Shown here piece after piece: positions 25,702 through 34,070 of a stretch of DNA of 64,000 nucleotides; within the stretch, counting starts at the first letter, position 1, and each line of letters opens with the position of its first letter. Where the stretch lies: NCBI RefSeq assembly GCF_018024495.1, contig NZ_CP071696.1:3038001-3102000 (forward strand), written 5' to 3'. The notes under the pieces were generated by a model that worked only from the letters and a program-made list of their open reading frames with translations, was not told where the DNA came from and ran no database searches. Origin of the DNA: Agromyces archimandritae (lineage in GTDB: Bacteria > Actinomycetota > Actinomycetes > Actinomycetales > Microbacteriaceae). The position numbers and the translations under genes are program-made.

Positions 25702-26679
25702 ATGTCGGATCACTCACCGGGGGCGATGGCCGCGACCCAAGACGGGTTCAAGCAGGCCGCACGGCGGTTCGCGAGCGGGGTCACGGTCGTCACCACCAGG
25801 CTCGACGACGACACCGTCCACGGCATCACGGTCTCCTCGTTCGCGAGCCTGTCGATCAACCCGCTGCTGATCACCGTGTCGCTCATGTCCGAGAGCCGGA
25901 TGCTCGGACTCGTCAAGGACTCGCAGCGATTCGCCGTCAGCATCCTGGGCGAGGACCAGCAGGACGTCTCCGCCTACTTCGCCACGCGCGGCAGGCCGGA
26001 GGCCAAAGGCGGCTTCGACGGGATCCGCACCGTCGCCGGCATCACCGGCTCGCCGATCGTCGACGGGGCCGTCGCCTACTTCGACTGCGAAGTCCACGAG
26101 ATCGTCGCCGGCGGCGACCACGAGATCCTCGTCGGCAGCGTCGTGGCGACCGGCGGCAGCAGCGGCAAGCCGCTCCTCTACTACGACGGCGACTACCGCA
26201 GTCTTCCCGGCGACGACGACCGCCTCGCAGACGGCGTGCGGATGCAGGTGCGCCTCGCCGGCCTCGAGACCGGCGAGATCCTCGAGACCCAGTCGGCGAT
26301 GGATCCCGCCGTCGCTGCGCTCGCCGCCGCGCATGCGACGGCCGAGGACCTCGAGGAGCTGCAGCGTCTGCTCGACGAGGAGGCGGCGGCGATCGGCGAC
26401 CAGGTGGGCTTCACCAGGGTCGGGATGGACTTCCACGTCGCGCTCGCGAAGGCGTCGAAGAACCGTTTCCTCCACGCCTCCCTCGAAGCACTGCAGCGCG
26501 AACGGCAGCTGCTGTTCGCACCGCGCAACGAGATCGCGAAGTCGCACCGCTCGCACGACTACCACCTCCGCCTCGTCGACGCGATCGCCGCCGGCGATCC
26601 GCAGGCGGCACGGGCCCTCATGGCCGAGCACGTCGGCGTGATCGGCGAAGGCCTGCAATCGGAGCTTCAGGTCCGCTGA
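25702..26679 (+). CDS. Flavin reductase fused to an FCD (FadR C-terminal) sensor domain
   Basis: This 325-residue protein is a two-domain fusion. Residues 10-168 are a flavin reductase of the HpaC/DIM6 type (FKQAARRFASGVTVVTT, ITVSSFASLSINP, RFAVSILGEDQQ). Residues 180-325 match a complete FCD ligand-binding domain (MDFHVALAKASKNRFL with His245, then HLRLVDAIAAGDPQAARALMAEHV with His288 and His310). The winged helix that normally precedes FCD is absent. It should supply reduced flavin to the HpaB-type oxygenase next door, with the FCD sensing substrate. The C1 reductase of Acinetobacter 4-hydroxyphenylacetate hydroxylase has a comparable C-terminal sensor of a different (MarR-like) fold. Confidence 0.85.
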   Translation: MSDHSPGAMAATQDGFKQAARRFASGVTVVTTRLDDDTVHGITVSSFASLSINPLLITVSLMSESRMLGLVKDSQRFAVSILGEDQQDVSAYFATRGRPEAKGGFDGIRTVAGITGSPIVDGAVAYFDCEVHEIVAGGDHEILVGSVVATGGSSGKPLLYYDGDYRSLPGDDDRLADGVRMQVRLAGLETGEILETQSAMDPAVAALAAAHATAEDLEELQRLLDEEAAAIGDQVGFTRVGMDFHVALAKASKNRFLHASLEALQRERQLLFAPRNEIAKSHRSHDYHLRLVDAIAAGDPQAARALMAEHVGVIGEGLQSELQVR

Positions 26680-26725
26680 GCGGCACCCGCCGCACCGGAC
26701 GAGACACGGAATCGATGAGGAGATC

Positions 26726-28219
26726 ATGACGGACACGTATGCGAAGACGCAGTTCGAACAGGTGCTGCTGACCAGCGGCCTGGGCGCCCTCACGGGGGAG
26801 CGGTACAAGGAGTCCCTCCGCGACGGACGGGAGGTGTGGCTGAACGGCGAACGCATCGAGGACGTCACCGTGCACCCGGCGTTCAAGGGCACCGTCGACC
26901 GGCTCGCCGAACTCTACGACCTGCAGCACAGCGAGGGGCTGCGGGACGTGATGACCTACGTCGACGAGGACTCCGGCATCCGGCTCAGCAAGTCCTACCT
27001 GCTGCCGCGCACCCTCGACGAGCTCAAGGAGAAGTACGCCAACAGCCACGCCTGGATGCAGAACACCTGGGGGCAGCTCGGCCGCTCGCCGGACTACATG
27101 GCGAACGTCGTCGTCGGCCTCTACGACTTCAGGGATGAGCTCGAGGGCAACCGCGAGGGCTTCGGCCAGAACGCCGTCGACTACTGGAAGCACTGCGCAT
27201 ACAACGATCTCGCGCTCACGCACGCCCTCGGCGACCCACAGATCGACCGCAGCAAGTCCGTCCTCGACGACCCAGATCAAGGCCTCAGGATCATCGAGGA
27301 GCGCGAGGACGGCATCGTCGTCCGCGGCGCCAAGCAGCTCGCCACCCTCGCACCCCTCTCGAACGAGGTGCTCTCATACCTCTCCGCGAGCTTCGCCGTC
27401 CGCGAGGCCGAGGAGTTCGTCCTCTGGTTCGCGCTGCCGATGAACACGCCCGGTTTGAAGATCCTCTGCCGCGAACCCCTCGGCGACCACGAGTGGGGCC
27501 ACGGGCATCCATTCGCCCGTCAGTACGACGAGCAGGACTCGATGCTGTTCTTCGACGACGTGTTCATCCCGTGGCAGCGGGTCTTCCTGATGCACGACGG
27601 CCCGCTGGCGCTGACCGGGCTGCGCCGCATCACCCCGTGGGCCGGCTACAGCTCGCACATCAGGTTCGAGCAGCGCATGAAGACCTACCTCGGCGTGGCT
27701 TCCCTCGTGGCGGACTCCATCGGCGTCTCCGGCTTCCGCAACATCCAGGAACAGCTCGGCGAGATGACCTCCGTCGTCGAGATCGCGCGCTTCCTGACCC
27801 TCGCGACCGAGGCCCAGCACACGACGACCTCGGGCGGGCTCGTCGCGCCGGTCAGCTCGCCGGCCGTCGGCGTCTACTCGGCCAACATCTCGGGGCGGAT
27901 GCAGGAGATCCTGCGGCGGATCGCGGCCTCGGGCATGCTCATGCAGCCCAGCCAGGCCGACCTCGACAGCGAGGAGCTCCGGCCCTTCCTCGAGAAGTAC
28001 ATGAAGGGCGCCGACGGCATGGGCGTCGACGAGAAGGCCCGGATCTTCCGGCTCGCCTGGGATCTCGCCGGCGACGGTTTCGGGCAGCGCCAGGAGCTGT
28101 ACGAGTTCCTGCACCGCGGCGACGTCACCCGCAACCTGATCGGCCTGTACCACCGCTACGACAAGTCCGATCTGATCGGGCGGATCAAGACCATGGTCTC
28201 CGCACCCCTGCCGGAGTAA
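26726..28219 (+). CDS. HpaB-type flavin-dependent monooxygenase
   Basis: This 497-residue protein belongs to the 4-hydroxyphenylacetate 3-hydroxylase large-component family, which uses free FADH2 and oxygen to hydroxylate phenols. The family's acyl-CoA-dehydrogenase-like fold shows in the N-terminal LTGERYKESLRDGREVWLNGERI, the middle VRGAKQLATLAPLSNE and FFDDVFIPWQRVF, and the helical C terminus. The partner reductase lies 46 bases upstream. Expected products would be catechol or trihydroxybenzene acids. Exact substrate unknown. It heads the run Rieske, small protein, amidohydrolase. Confidence 0.9.
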   Translation: MTDTYAKTQFEQVLLTSGLGALTGERYKESLRDGREVWLNGERIEDVTVHPAFKGTVDRLAELYDLQHSEGLRDVMTYVDEDSGIRLSKSYLLPRTLDELKEKYANSHAWMQNTWGQLGRSPDYMANVVVGLYDFRDELEGNREGFGQNAVDYWKHCAYNDLALTHALGDPQIDRSKSVLDDPDQGLRIIEEREDGIVVRGAKQLATLAPLSNEVLSYLSASFAVREAEEFVLWFALPMNTPGLKILCREPLGDHEWGHGHPFARQYDEQDSMLFFDDVFIPWQRVFLMHDGPLALTGLRRITPWAGYSSHIRFEQRMKTYLGVASLVADSIGVSGFRNIQEQLGEMTSVVEIARFLTLATEAQHTTTSGGLVAPVSSPAVGVYSANISGRMQEILRRIAASGMLMQPSQADLDSEELRPFLEKYMKGADGMGVDEKARIFRLAWDLAGDGFGQRQELYEFLHRGDVTRNLIGLYHRYDKSDLIGRIKTMVSAPLPE

Positions 28220-28253
28220 CCCGGACGTCCCGCATTTCGCAAGAGGAGTGAAC

Positions 28254-28649
28254 ATGACAACAGGCACACCCACCGTCCAGGCCACGAAACGGGTCCACGT
28301 GGGATCGGAGGCCGAGTTCGAGGAGGGCTCGCGCAAGATCGTCGAGGTCGACGGCAAGCGCGTCGGCGTCTTCAAGTACCGCGGGAAGTACCGCGCCTAC
28401 CTGAACGTCTGCCTGCACCAGGGCGGGCCCGTGTGCGAGGGGAAGTACTTTCCCCGCACCACCGCCGAAGTCAACGACGGCGGCGAGCTCATCAAAGAGG
28501 GCTCCGACTTCGACTCGGCCCATCTCGTCTGCCCCTGGCACGGGTGGGAGTACGACCTGGCGACCGGCGAGCACGTCGCCGACAGCTCGTACGCCCTGAA
28601 GAAGTACACGGTCACCATCGAGGACGGAGACGTTTATGTTCAGCAGTGA
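28254..28649 (+). CDS. Rieske [2Fe-2S] protein with long inter-box insert (set A)
   Basis: This 131-residue Rieske protein has box 1 Cys53-Leu-His55 (CLHQGGPVCEG) and box 2 Cys93-Pro-Trp-His96 (CPWHGWEY). The boxes are 37 residues apart, against about 15-20 in ordinary Rieske ferredoxins, so the cluster-binding loop carries an acidic insert. The paralogue at 50913-51281 has the same insert. ATG 28254 follows AAGAGGAG. It is probably an electron carrier for a neighbouring oxygenase. HpaB enzymes do not need one, so the amidohydrolase is a candidate client. Confidence 0.9.
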   Translation: MTTGTPTVQATKRVHVGSEAEFEEGSRKIVEVDGKRVGVFKYRGKYRAYLNVCLHQGGPVCEGKYFPRTTAEVNDGGELIKEGSDFDSAHLVCPWHGWEYDLATGEHVADSSYALKKYTVTIEDGDVYVQQ

Positions 28650-28968
28650 GACGACCACCATCGACCAGGGCACCATCGCCGAGCTGGCCGATCGCATCGA
28701 GGCGTTCGACGCCGGCGCCGTGGTCGCCGACCTCCCGGTGGAAGAGGTGCAGCGGATCTTCACCGCCGCGTTCCACCTGTACGCCCGGCTCGCCGAAGAG
28801 CGCAGCATCGGCGATCCGTTCACCCAGGTGAACGAGATCACCGCCACCCAGGTCGTGACCACGGCGCTCGCGATCCTGCACTCGCAGAACCTCGAGGTGT
28901 TCGAACTCGCGCTGTGGCAGTCCTGGGGAGGAACCCCCTGGAAGAACGAGAAGGAAGAAGCCAAGTGA
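28636..28968 (+). CDS. Small helical protein of unknown family (set A)
   Basis: This 110-residue acidic, all-helical protein has no family I recognise. A pattern near the C terminus (TATQVVTTALAILHSQNLEVFELALWQSW) recurs in the 103-residue protein at 50605-50916 (NATETVVLVTALLDAADVNLFDMAIWYRR), so the two are paralogues. It overlaps the Rieske gene by 14 bases and the amidohydrolase start by four, implying stoichiometric co-synthesis. The constant company of a Rieske protein and an amidohydrolase suggests a subunit or coupling protein. Confidence 0.75.
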   Translation: MFSSETTTIDQGTIAELADRIEAFDAGAVVADLPVEEVQRIFTAAFHLYARLAEERSIGDPFTQVNEITATQVVTTALAILHSQNLEVFELALWQSWGGTPWKNEKEEAK

Positions 28969-30206
28969 GCCGAGAACTGTACACCCGGAGCAACGTCTGG
29001 GTGGAGAACACGCTCTCCAACGCCCGCGAGCAGGCCGCCGATCGCGGCTACGACGACTTCCTCATCGTCGACGTCGACGCCCACCACTACGAGAACCGCG
29101 CGTGGGCGGACATCGTCCCGTTCATGGAAGACGGCCCGATGAAGGAATGGGCCCACGCCCAGGTCTACCGCGGCAGCACCGGAGGCGCGAGCATGAACGC
29201 ATCCGCGGCCCTCACCGGCGTGCAGATCGGCAACCAGGAGGTCGGCGGCCGCATCGTGCGGGCCGGCCGCAACTTCAAGGACGCCGTCACCGAAGCCGAC
29301 GACGAGCGACACCACGACGTGGTGCGGATGCTGTGGGCGATGGACAACATGGGCGTCGACTACACGGTCATGTTCCCCACGCCGATGCTGAATCTCGGCA
29401 TGCACCCGCAGATCGAGGCGGAGGTCTCGCTCGCGCGGGCCTACAACCGCTGGCTCACGCAGGTTCTGCTGCCGCAGGACGACCGGATCAAGACGATGAT
29501 CTACCTGCCCTTCAACGACCCGAAGGCGGCGCTCGAGTTCGTCGAGGAGTTCGGCGCGCTCGACTCGGTCGTGGGGTTCATGGTGACGAGCGTCCGAAAC
29601 CGCATGGTCCACCACAACGACTACGCACCGGTGTACTCGGCGATCCAGGACCTCGGCAAGCCGCTCGCGTTCCACGCCGCCTACAACTGGAACGAACCGA
29701 ACCTCGCCCAGCTGAACAAGTTCATCTCCATCCACGCGCTCGGCTTCACCACGAGCAACATGGTGCACCTGACGAACTGGATCATCAACGGCCTGCCCGA
29801 GCGGTTCCCGGATCTCGACGTGCTGTGGATCGAGAGCGGCCTCGCGTGGATCCCGTTCATGATGCAGCGCCTCGACAACGAGTACATGATGCGCACCTCC
29901 GAGGCCCCGCTGCTGAAGAAGCTGCCGAGCGAATACATGCGAGACATGTACTTCTCGACGCAGCCCATGGAGCTCCACCACAACGAGAAGGCGCTCGAGG
30001 TGACCTTCGAGATGATGGATGCCCCGAACCGCCTGCTGTTCTCCTCCGACTACCCGCACTGGGACTACGACCTGCCCTCGACGATCTACGACCGCCCCAC
30101 CCTCAGCGAAGAGGACAAGCGGAAGATCCTCGGCGGCAACGCCCAGCGGCTGTTCAAGCTCCCCGACGGCGTGCGCAAGAAGCTCGCCCGCGCGACCGAC
30201 TGGTGA
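28965..30206 (+). CDS. Amidohydrolase-2 family metalloenzyme (set A)
   Basis: This 413-residue TIM-barrel protein of the ACMSD/amidohydrolase-2 group keeps a metal site. Asp38 and His40 are in DVDAHHYE (in place of the usual HxH), His237 in AFHAAYNW, His268 in MVHLTNWI and Asp362 in SSDYPHWD. Known relatives are decarboxylases, hydratases and hydrolases, and a few (such as PtmU3) are reported iron oxygenases. GTG 28965 overlaps the small-protein stop. Given the linked Rieske protein, an oxygenase role is possible. Aromatic acid decarboxylation is the simpler alternative. Confidence 0.85.
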   Translation: MSRELYTRSNVWVENTLSNAREQAADRGYDDFLIVDVDAHHYENRAWADIVPFMEDGPMKEWAHAQVYRGSTGGASMNASAALTGVQIGNQEVGGRIVRAGRNFKDAVTEADDERHHDVVRMLWAMDNMGVDYTVMFPTPMLNLGMHPQIEAEVSLARAYNRWLTQVLLPQDDRIKTMIYLPFNDPKAALEFVEEFGALDSVVGFMVTSVRNRMVHHNDYAPVYSAIQDLGKPLAFHAAYNWNEPNLAQLNKFISIHALGFTTSNMVHLTNWIINGLPERFPDLDVLWIESGLAWIPFMMQRLDNEYMMRTSEAPLLKKLPSEYMRDMYFSTQPMELHHNEKALEVTFEMMDAPNRLLFSSDYPHWDYDLPSTIYDRPTLSEEDKRKILGGNAQRLFKLPDGVRKKLARATDW

Positions 30207-30218
30207 GACGGGCCAGCG

Positions 30219-31232
30219 ATGATCATCGACATCCATGCGCATCTGAGCTCGCCGCCGGAGCTGTACGCCTACAAGGGCGCCCTGCTCTCGCATCGGGGAG
30301 CCCACGGTCGCGGGCGGGTCGCCGTCGATGATGACCGGATCCGGGCCGCGTTCGAGACGCCGAACCCGAGCTTCGGGAACATCTCGCATCTCGACCACAT
30401 CGACCAGGCGGGCATCGACGTCCAGCTGATCTCCCCGCGCCCGTATGCGGCCGGGCACAGCGAGGAACCGGCGAAGCTCGTCGAGTGGTACACGGAGGAG
30501 ACCAACAACCTCATCCACCGCTCGGCCGAGCTCTACCCGGACCGCTTCCGCGGCGTCGCCGGCCTTCCGCAGGCACCCTCGCTCGGCCCCGAGCGCTGGG
30601 TCCGCGAGCTGCGCCGGGCGGTGCAGGAACTCGGCTTCGTCGGCGTCCTGCTGAATCCGGACCCGATGGAGGGCACCTCCCCGCCGCTGCCGGCGCTCGG
30701 GGACCGCTACTGGTACCCGGTCTACGAGGCGATGGTCGACCTCGGCGTGCCCGCGCTCATCCACTCGGCGGCGTGCAAGCCTCCCGCCCGGGAGTCGTAC
30801 AGCCTCCACTTCATCGTCGAGGAGACGATCAACCTGGTCAGCCTCGTGAACTCGCAGGTGTTCGACGACTTCCCGGAGCTCAAGGTGATCGTCTCCCACG
30901 GCGGCGGCGCCATCCCGTACCAGGCCGGGCGGTTCATGCCCGGTGCCCTGCGGGGCGGCGGCCGCCCGTTCGTCGACCGGCTGCGCAACGTGTACTTCGA
31001 CAGCTGCCTCTACACCAGGGAGGCGCTCGAGCTGCTGATCCGCACCGTCGGAGCCGACCGGATCCTCTTCGGATCCGAGAAGCCCGGTACCGGCTCGTCG
31101 AAGAACCCCGAGACGGGCCGCTGGTTCGACGACATCCACGTGCTCCTCGACGAGATCGAGTGGCTCCCCGTGGAGGAGCGCGAAGCGATCCTCCACGGCA
31201 ATGCCGAGCAGCTGTTCCGGCTGCACGGCTGA
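30219..31232 (+). CDS. 4-Oxalomesaconate hydratase-like amidohydrolase (set A)
   Basis: This 337-residue enzyme matches the LigJ/GalB-type hydratase pattern. His6 and His8 are in DIHAHLSS, His182 in ALIHSAACKPPARE, His227 in VIVSHGGGAIPYQ and Glu287 in FGSEKPGTG. In LigJ the zinc ligands are His6, His8, His178 and Glu284, which line up. It would hydrate the ring-cleavage product of protocatechuate or gallate degradation. A paralogue with the same residues is at 40273. It lies between an amidohydrolase and an extradiol dioxygenase in one operon. Confidence 0.85.
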   Translation: MIIDIHAHLSSPPELYAYKGALLSHRGAHGRGRVAVDDDRIRAAFETPNPSFGNISHLDHIDQAGIDVQLISPRPYAAGHSEEPAKLVEWYTEETNNLIHRSAELYPDRFRGVAGLPQAPSLGPERWVRELRRAVQELGFVGVLLNPDPMEGTSPPLPALGDRYWYPVYEAMVDLGVPALIHSAACKPPARESYSLHFIVEETINLVSLVNSQVFDDFPELKVIVSHGGGAIPYQAGRFMPGALRGGGRPFVDRLRNVYFDSCLYTREALELLIRTVGADRILFGSEKPGTGSSKNPETGRWFDDIHVLLDEIEWLPVEEREAILHGNAEQLFRLHG

Positions 31233-31265
31233 CCCCGTCCTTTTCCGAAGAGAAAGGCACCTCCC

Positions 31266-32276
31266 ATGGCAAACCTCGTGCTCGGCGTCGGGACCTCGCA
31301 CGGCCCGATGCTCGTCACCCCGCCGGAAGAATGGCACCGGCGCGCCCAGGCCGACCGCGGCAACACCTCCCTGAACTTCCAGGGCCGCAACTACGACTTC
31401 GAGGGGCTCGTCGCCGCACGCGGCACCTCGGAGTTCGAGGGCCGGATCAGCCTCGAGCAGCACCTGGCGCGTCACGCCAGAGTGCTCGCGGCCGTCGAGA
31501 AGCTCGGCGCGGCGATCGACGCCGCCGAACTCGACGCGCTCGTCATCGTCTCCAGCGACCACAAGGAGATCTTCGACGACCAGGTGCTCGCACCGTTCAC
31601 CGTGTACTGGGGCGAGGAGATCGACCACATGCCCGTGAACGAGGCGTCGCTTGCGAAGATGGGGCCGGGACTCGCGCTCTCCGCACGGGCGTACGCAGCG
31701 AACGAGCCGACGAAGCTCGCGGGCTCGCCGGAACTCGCGAAGGCGATCATCGACCACTCGATCAACGCCGACTTCGACGTCGCGTCCTCCCTCATGCTGC
31801 CGGCCGGCAAGCACGGCAACCACGCCATCCCGCACGGCTGGGGATACGTGCTCGAGCAGGTGCTCGGCGGGCGCTACCTGCCGGTCGTGCCGATCTTCGT
31901 GAACACGTTCTGGAGCCCGACCCCGCCCACCGCGCGGCGCTGCTACGCCTGGGGCAAGGCGATCGGGGATGCGATCCGGTCGTGGGACGGCACGGCGCGG
32001 ATAGGGATCGTCGCCTCCGGCGGACTCAGCCACATGGTCATCGACGAGGCGTTCGATCAGCGCGTGCTCACCGCCCTGCGCGAGGACGACGCAGAGGCGC
32101 TCGGCGCGATCCCCTCGACCTGGCTCGAGAGCGGCTCGTCGGAGATCCGCAACTGGATCGTCACGGCCGGCGCCATGTCGGGCTCCGGCCTCGAGATGGA
32201 CCTCGTCGACTACGTGCCCTTGTACCGATCCGAGGCAGGCACCGGGAACGCAGCCGGTTTCGCCCTGTGGGGCTAG
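31266..32276 (+). CDS. LigB-type (class III) extradiol ring-cleavage dioxygenase (set A)
   Basis: This 336-residue single-chain member of the LigB superfamily has the N-terminal iron ligand His12 in GVGTSHGPML. The family's SSDHKEIF block is at about residue 96 and the GGLSHMVID block at about 257 (second half of the active site). Such enzymes split catechols or gallate meta to the hydroxyls using Fe(II). It lacks a separate LigA-type small subunit gene. A paralogue at 41302 is of similar length. The adjacent hydratase gives a consistent cleavage-then-hydration order. Confidence 0.88.
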   Translation: MANLVLGVGTSHGPMLVTPPEEWHRRAQADRGNTSLNFQGRNYDFEGLVAARGTSEFEGRISLEQHLARHARVLAAVEKLGAAIDAAELDALVIVSSDHKEIFDDQVLAPFTVYWGEEIDHMPVNEASLAKMGPGLALSARAYAANEPTKLAGSPELAKAIIDHSINADFDVASSLMLPAGKHGNHAIPHGWGYVLEQVLGGRYLPVVPIFVNTFWSPTPPTARRCYAWGKAIGDAIRSWDGTARIGIVASGGLSHMVIDEAFDQRVLTALREDDAEALGAIPSTWLESGSSEIRNWIVTAGAMSGSGLEMDLVDYVPLYRSEAGTGNAAGFALWG

Positions 32277-32279
32277 CCC

Positions 32280-34067
32280 ATGCCCGCTCAGACCGTGACA
32301 GCGCCGTCGCCTCCGAACGGGCGTGCCCTCCGCAGGATCCGCCTGCCCCTCCGGAGCCGGGTCACCCTCGGCATCCTCTTCGTCCTCGTGACGCTGCTCT
32401 TCGTGGCCCCGGTGGCGATGCTCGTCGTCGGCGCCTTCCGGACTGCTCCCCCCGGGCAGGCGGGGGAGTGGTCCGTCGAGGGCTTCCTGCGCGCGTGGAC
32501 GGATCCGCGCACCCTGGAGCTCCTCGGCGCGACCGTCGTGCTCTCCGTCATCGTCACGGTCGTGTCGATCGCGATCTCGATCTCGATCGTCTATGTCGTC
32601 ACCCGCACGGACGCGCCCGGCCGGCGCTGGGTCACTCCCCTCATGGCCGTGGTATTCGCGACGCCGACCCTGTACTTCGCGATCAGCTGGGGCATGCTCG
32701 GCAACCGCCAGGTCGGGCTCATCAACACCACCCTCGGCATGCTCATCGGCCAAGAGGCCCACCCGGTCGACATCAACAACTGGATCGGCGTCGGCTTCGT
32801 CATGGCGGTGAAGATGGTCGCCTCGCACTACATGCTGCTGATCGGGCCCTTCTCCTCCATCGATCGCTCGCTCGAGGAGGCCTCGCAGGTCTCCGGCGGC
32901 GGGAGGTTCCGCACCTTCCTCCGGGTGACCCTGCCCGTCATGGCGCCGACGATCACGAGCGTCATGATCCTCGCCTTCGTGGTCGCGCTCGGGGCGCTCG
33001 ACACCCCGCTCGTCATCGGTACGCCCGCAGGCGTGGAGGTCTTCAGCAGCCGCATCTTCGGATACATCCGCTTCGAGGCCGCCCCCGACTATGCGGGCGC
33101 GAGCGCCCTGTCGATCCTGCTCGCCGTCATCATCGTGACGATCGTCCTGACCCAGCAGGCCGTCCTCGGCAAGCGGAACTTCACGACGATCACGGGTAAG
33201 TCCTACCGCACCGAGCCGTGGAAGCTCGGCGGCTGGCGCTGGGCCGCGTCGGCCGCGGTCGGCGTCTACTTCCTGCTCGCGCTCGTACTGCCGCTCATGC
33301 AGCTGTTCCTCGGATCGCTGCAGCCGTTCTTCGGCCTCTGGTCGAACCTCGGCTTCGGCAACTACGCGAAGATCTTCGCGCGCAGCGACCTCAGCCAGGC
33401 CGTGACCAACACGATCGTGCTCGGCGTGTTCGGCGGCTGCGCCGCCATGATCGTGGCGTTCGCGCTGCTGCTCGTCGCCCGGCGCTTCCCCGGGCGGCTC
33501 ACCCGCACGATGATCCTCTTCACCTGGCTGCCGTGGGCGTTGCCCGGGGTCGTGCTCGGCCTCGCGATGTCGTGGGCGTTCTTCTCCGTCCCCGGCCTGT
33601 CGTCGCTGTACGGCACGGTCTGGGTGCTCGGCATCGCACTCATGGTCGCCGTCGTGCCGCTCGCCGCGAGATCGCTCGACGGCCCCCTGCAGGGCGTCTC
33701 CGCCGAGCTCGAGGAGTCGGCGCGAACGAGCGGGGCCGGCGTCGTGCGGACCTCGATCGGCATCACCGTCCGGCTGCTCTCGCGCAGTTTCCTCAGCGGA
33801 TGGTTCATCACGGGCCTCGTCATCGCGTCGAACTTCGACGTTCCGATGCTGCTGTCGACCTCGACGAACCCGAGCGTGCCGGTCATCGCGTACCAGCTGT
33901 ACACCCAGGGCGATACGCCCATCGCGGCGGCCCTGTTCTGCCTGCTGATCGCGTTCATCGTGGTCGGCTACGCCGCGATCCAGCTGCTCTCGTTCATCGT
34001 CAGAAATCTCATCCGCACGGTTCGGCGCCAAGCACCGGCCGCGCTCCACGCGAAGGAAACGGTGTAA
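32280..34067 (+). CDS. Fe(III)/polyamine-type ABC importer permease, fused two-domain (set A)
   Basis: This 595-residue protein carries two BPD_transp_1 permease halves, residues 40-290 and 320-580, with about 12 membrane helices. EAA loops appear as SLEEASQVSGGG and ELEESARTSGAG. The architecture is that of FbpB/AfuB and ThiP. It is the first gene of a permease-ATPase-binding protein operon directly after the dioxygenase (4 bases). Metal or an organic acid such as the aromatic substrate could be the cargo. Confidence 0.9.
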   Translation: MPAQTVTAPSPPNGRALRRIRLPLRSRVTLGILFVLVTLLFVAPVAMLVVGAFRTAPPGQAGEWSVEGFLRAWTDPRTLELLGATVVLSVIVTVVSIAISISIVYVVTRTDAPGRRWVTPLMAVVFATPTLYFAISWGMLGNRQVGLINTTLGMLIGQEAHPVDINNWIGVGFVMAVKMVASHYMLLIGPFSSIDRSLEEASQVSGGGRFRTFLRVTLPVMAPTITSVMILAFVVALGALDTPLVIGTPAGVEVFSSRIFGYIRFEAAPDYAGASALSILLAVIIVTIVLTQQAVLGKRNFTTITGKSYRTEPWKLGGWRWAASAAVGVYFLLALVLPLMQLFLGSLQPFFGLWSNLGFGNYAKIFARSDLSQAVTNTIVLGVFGGCAAMIVAFALLLVARRFPGRLTRTMILFTWLPWALPGVVLGLAMSWAFFSVPGLSSLYGTVWVLGIALMVAVVPLAARSLDGPLQGVSAELEESARTSGAGVVRTSIGITVRLLSRSFLSGWFITGLVIASNFDVPMLLSTSTNPSVPVIAYQLYTQGDTPIAAALFCLLIAFIVVGYAAIQLLSFIVRNLIRTVRRQAPAALHAKETV

Positions 34068-34070
34068 GAC

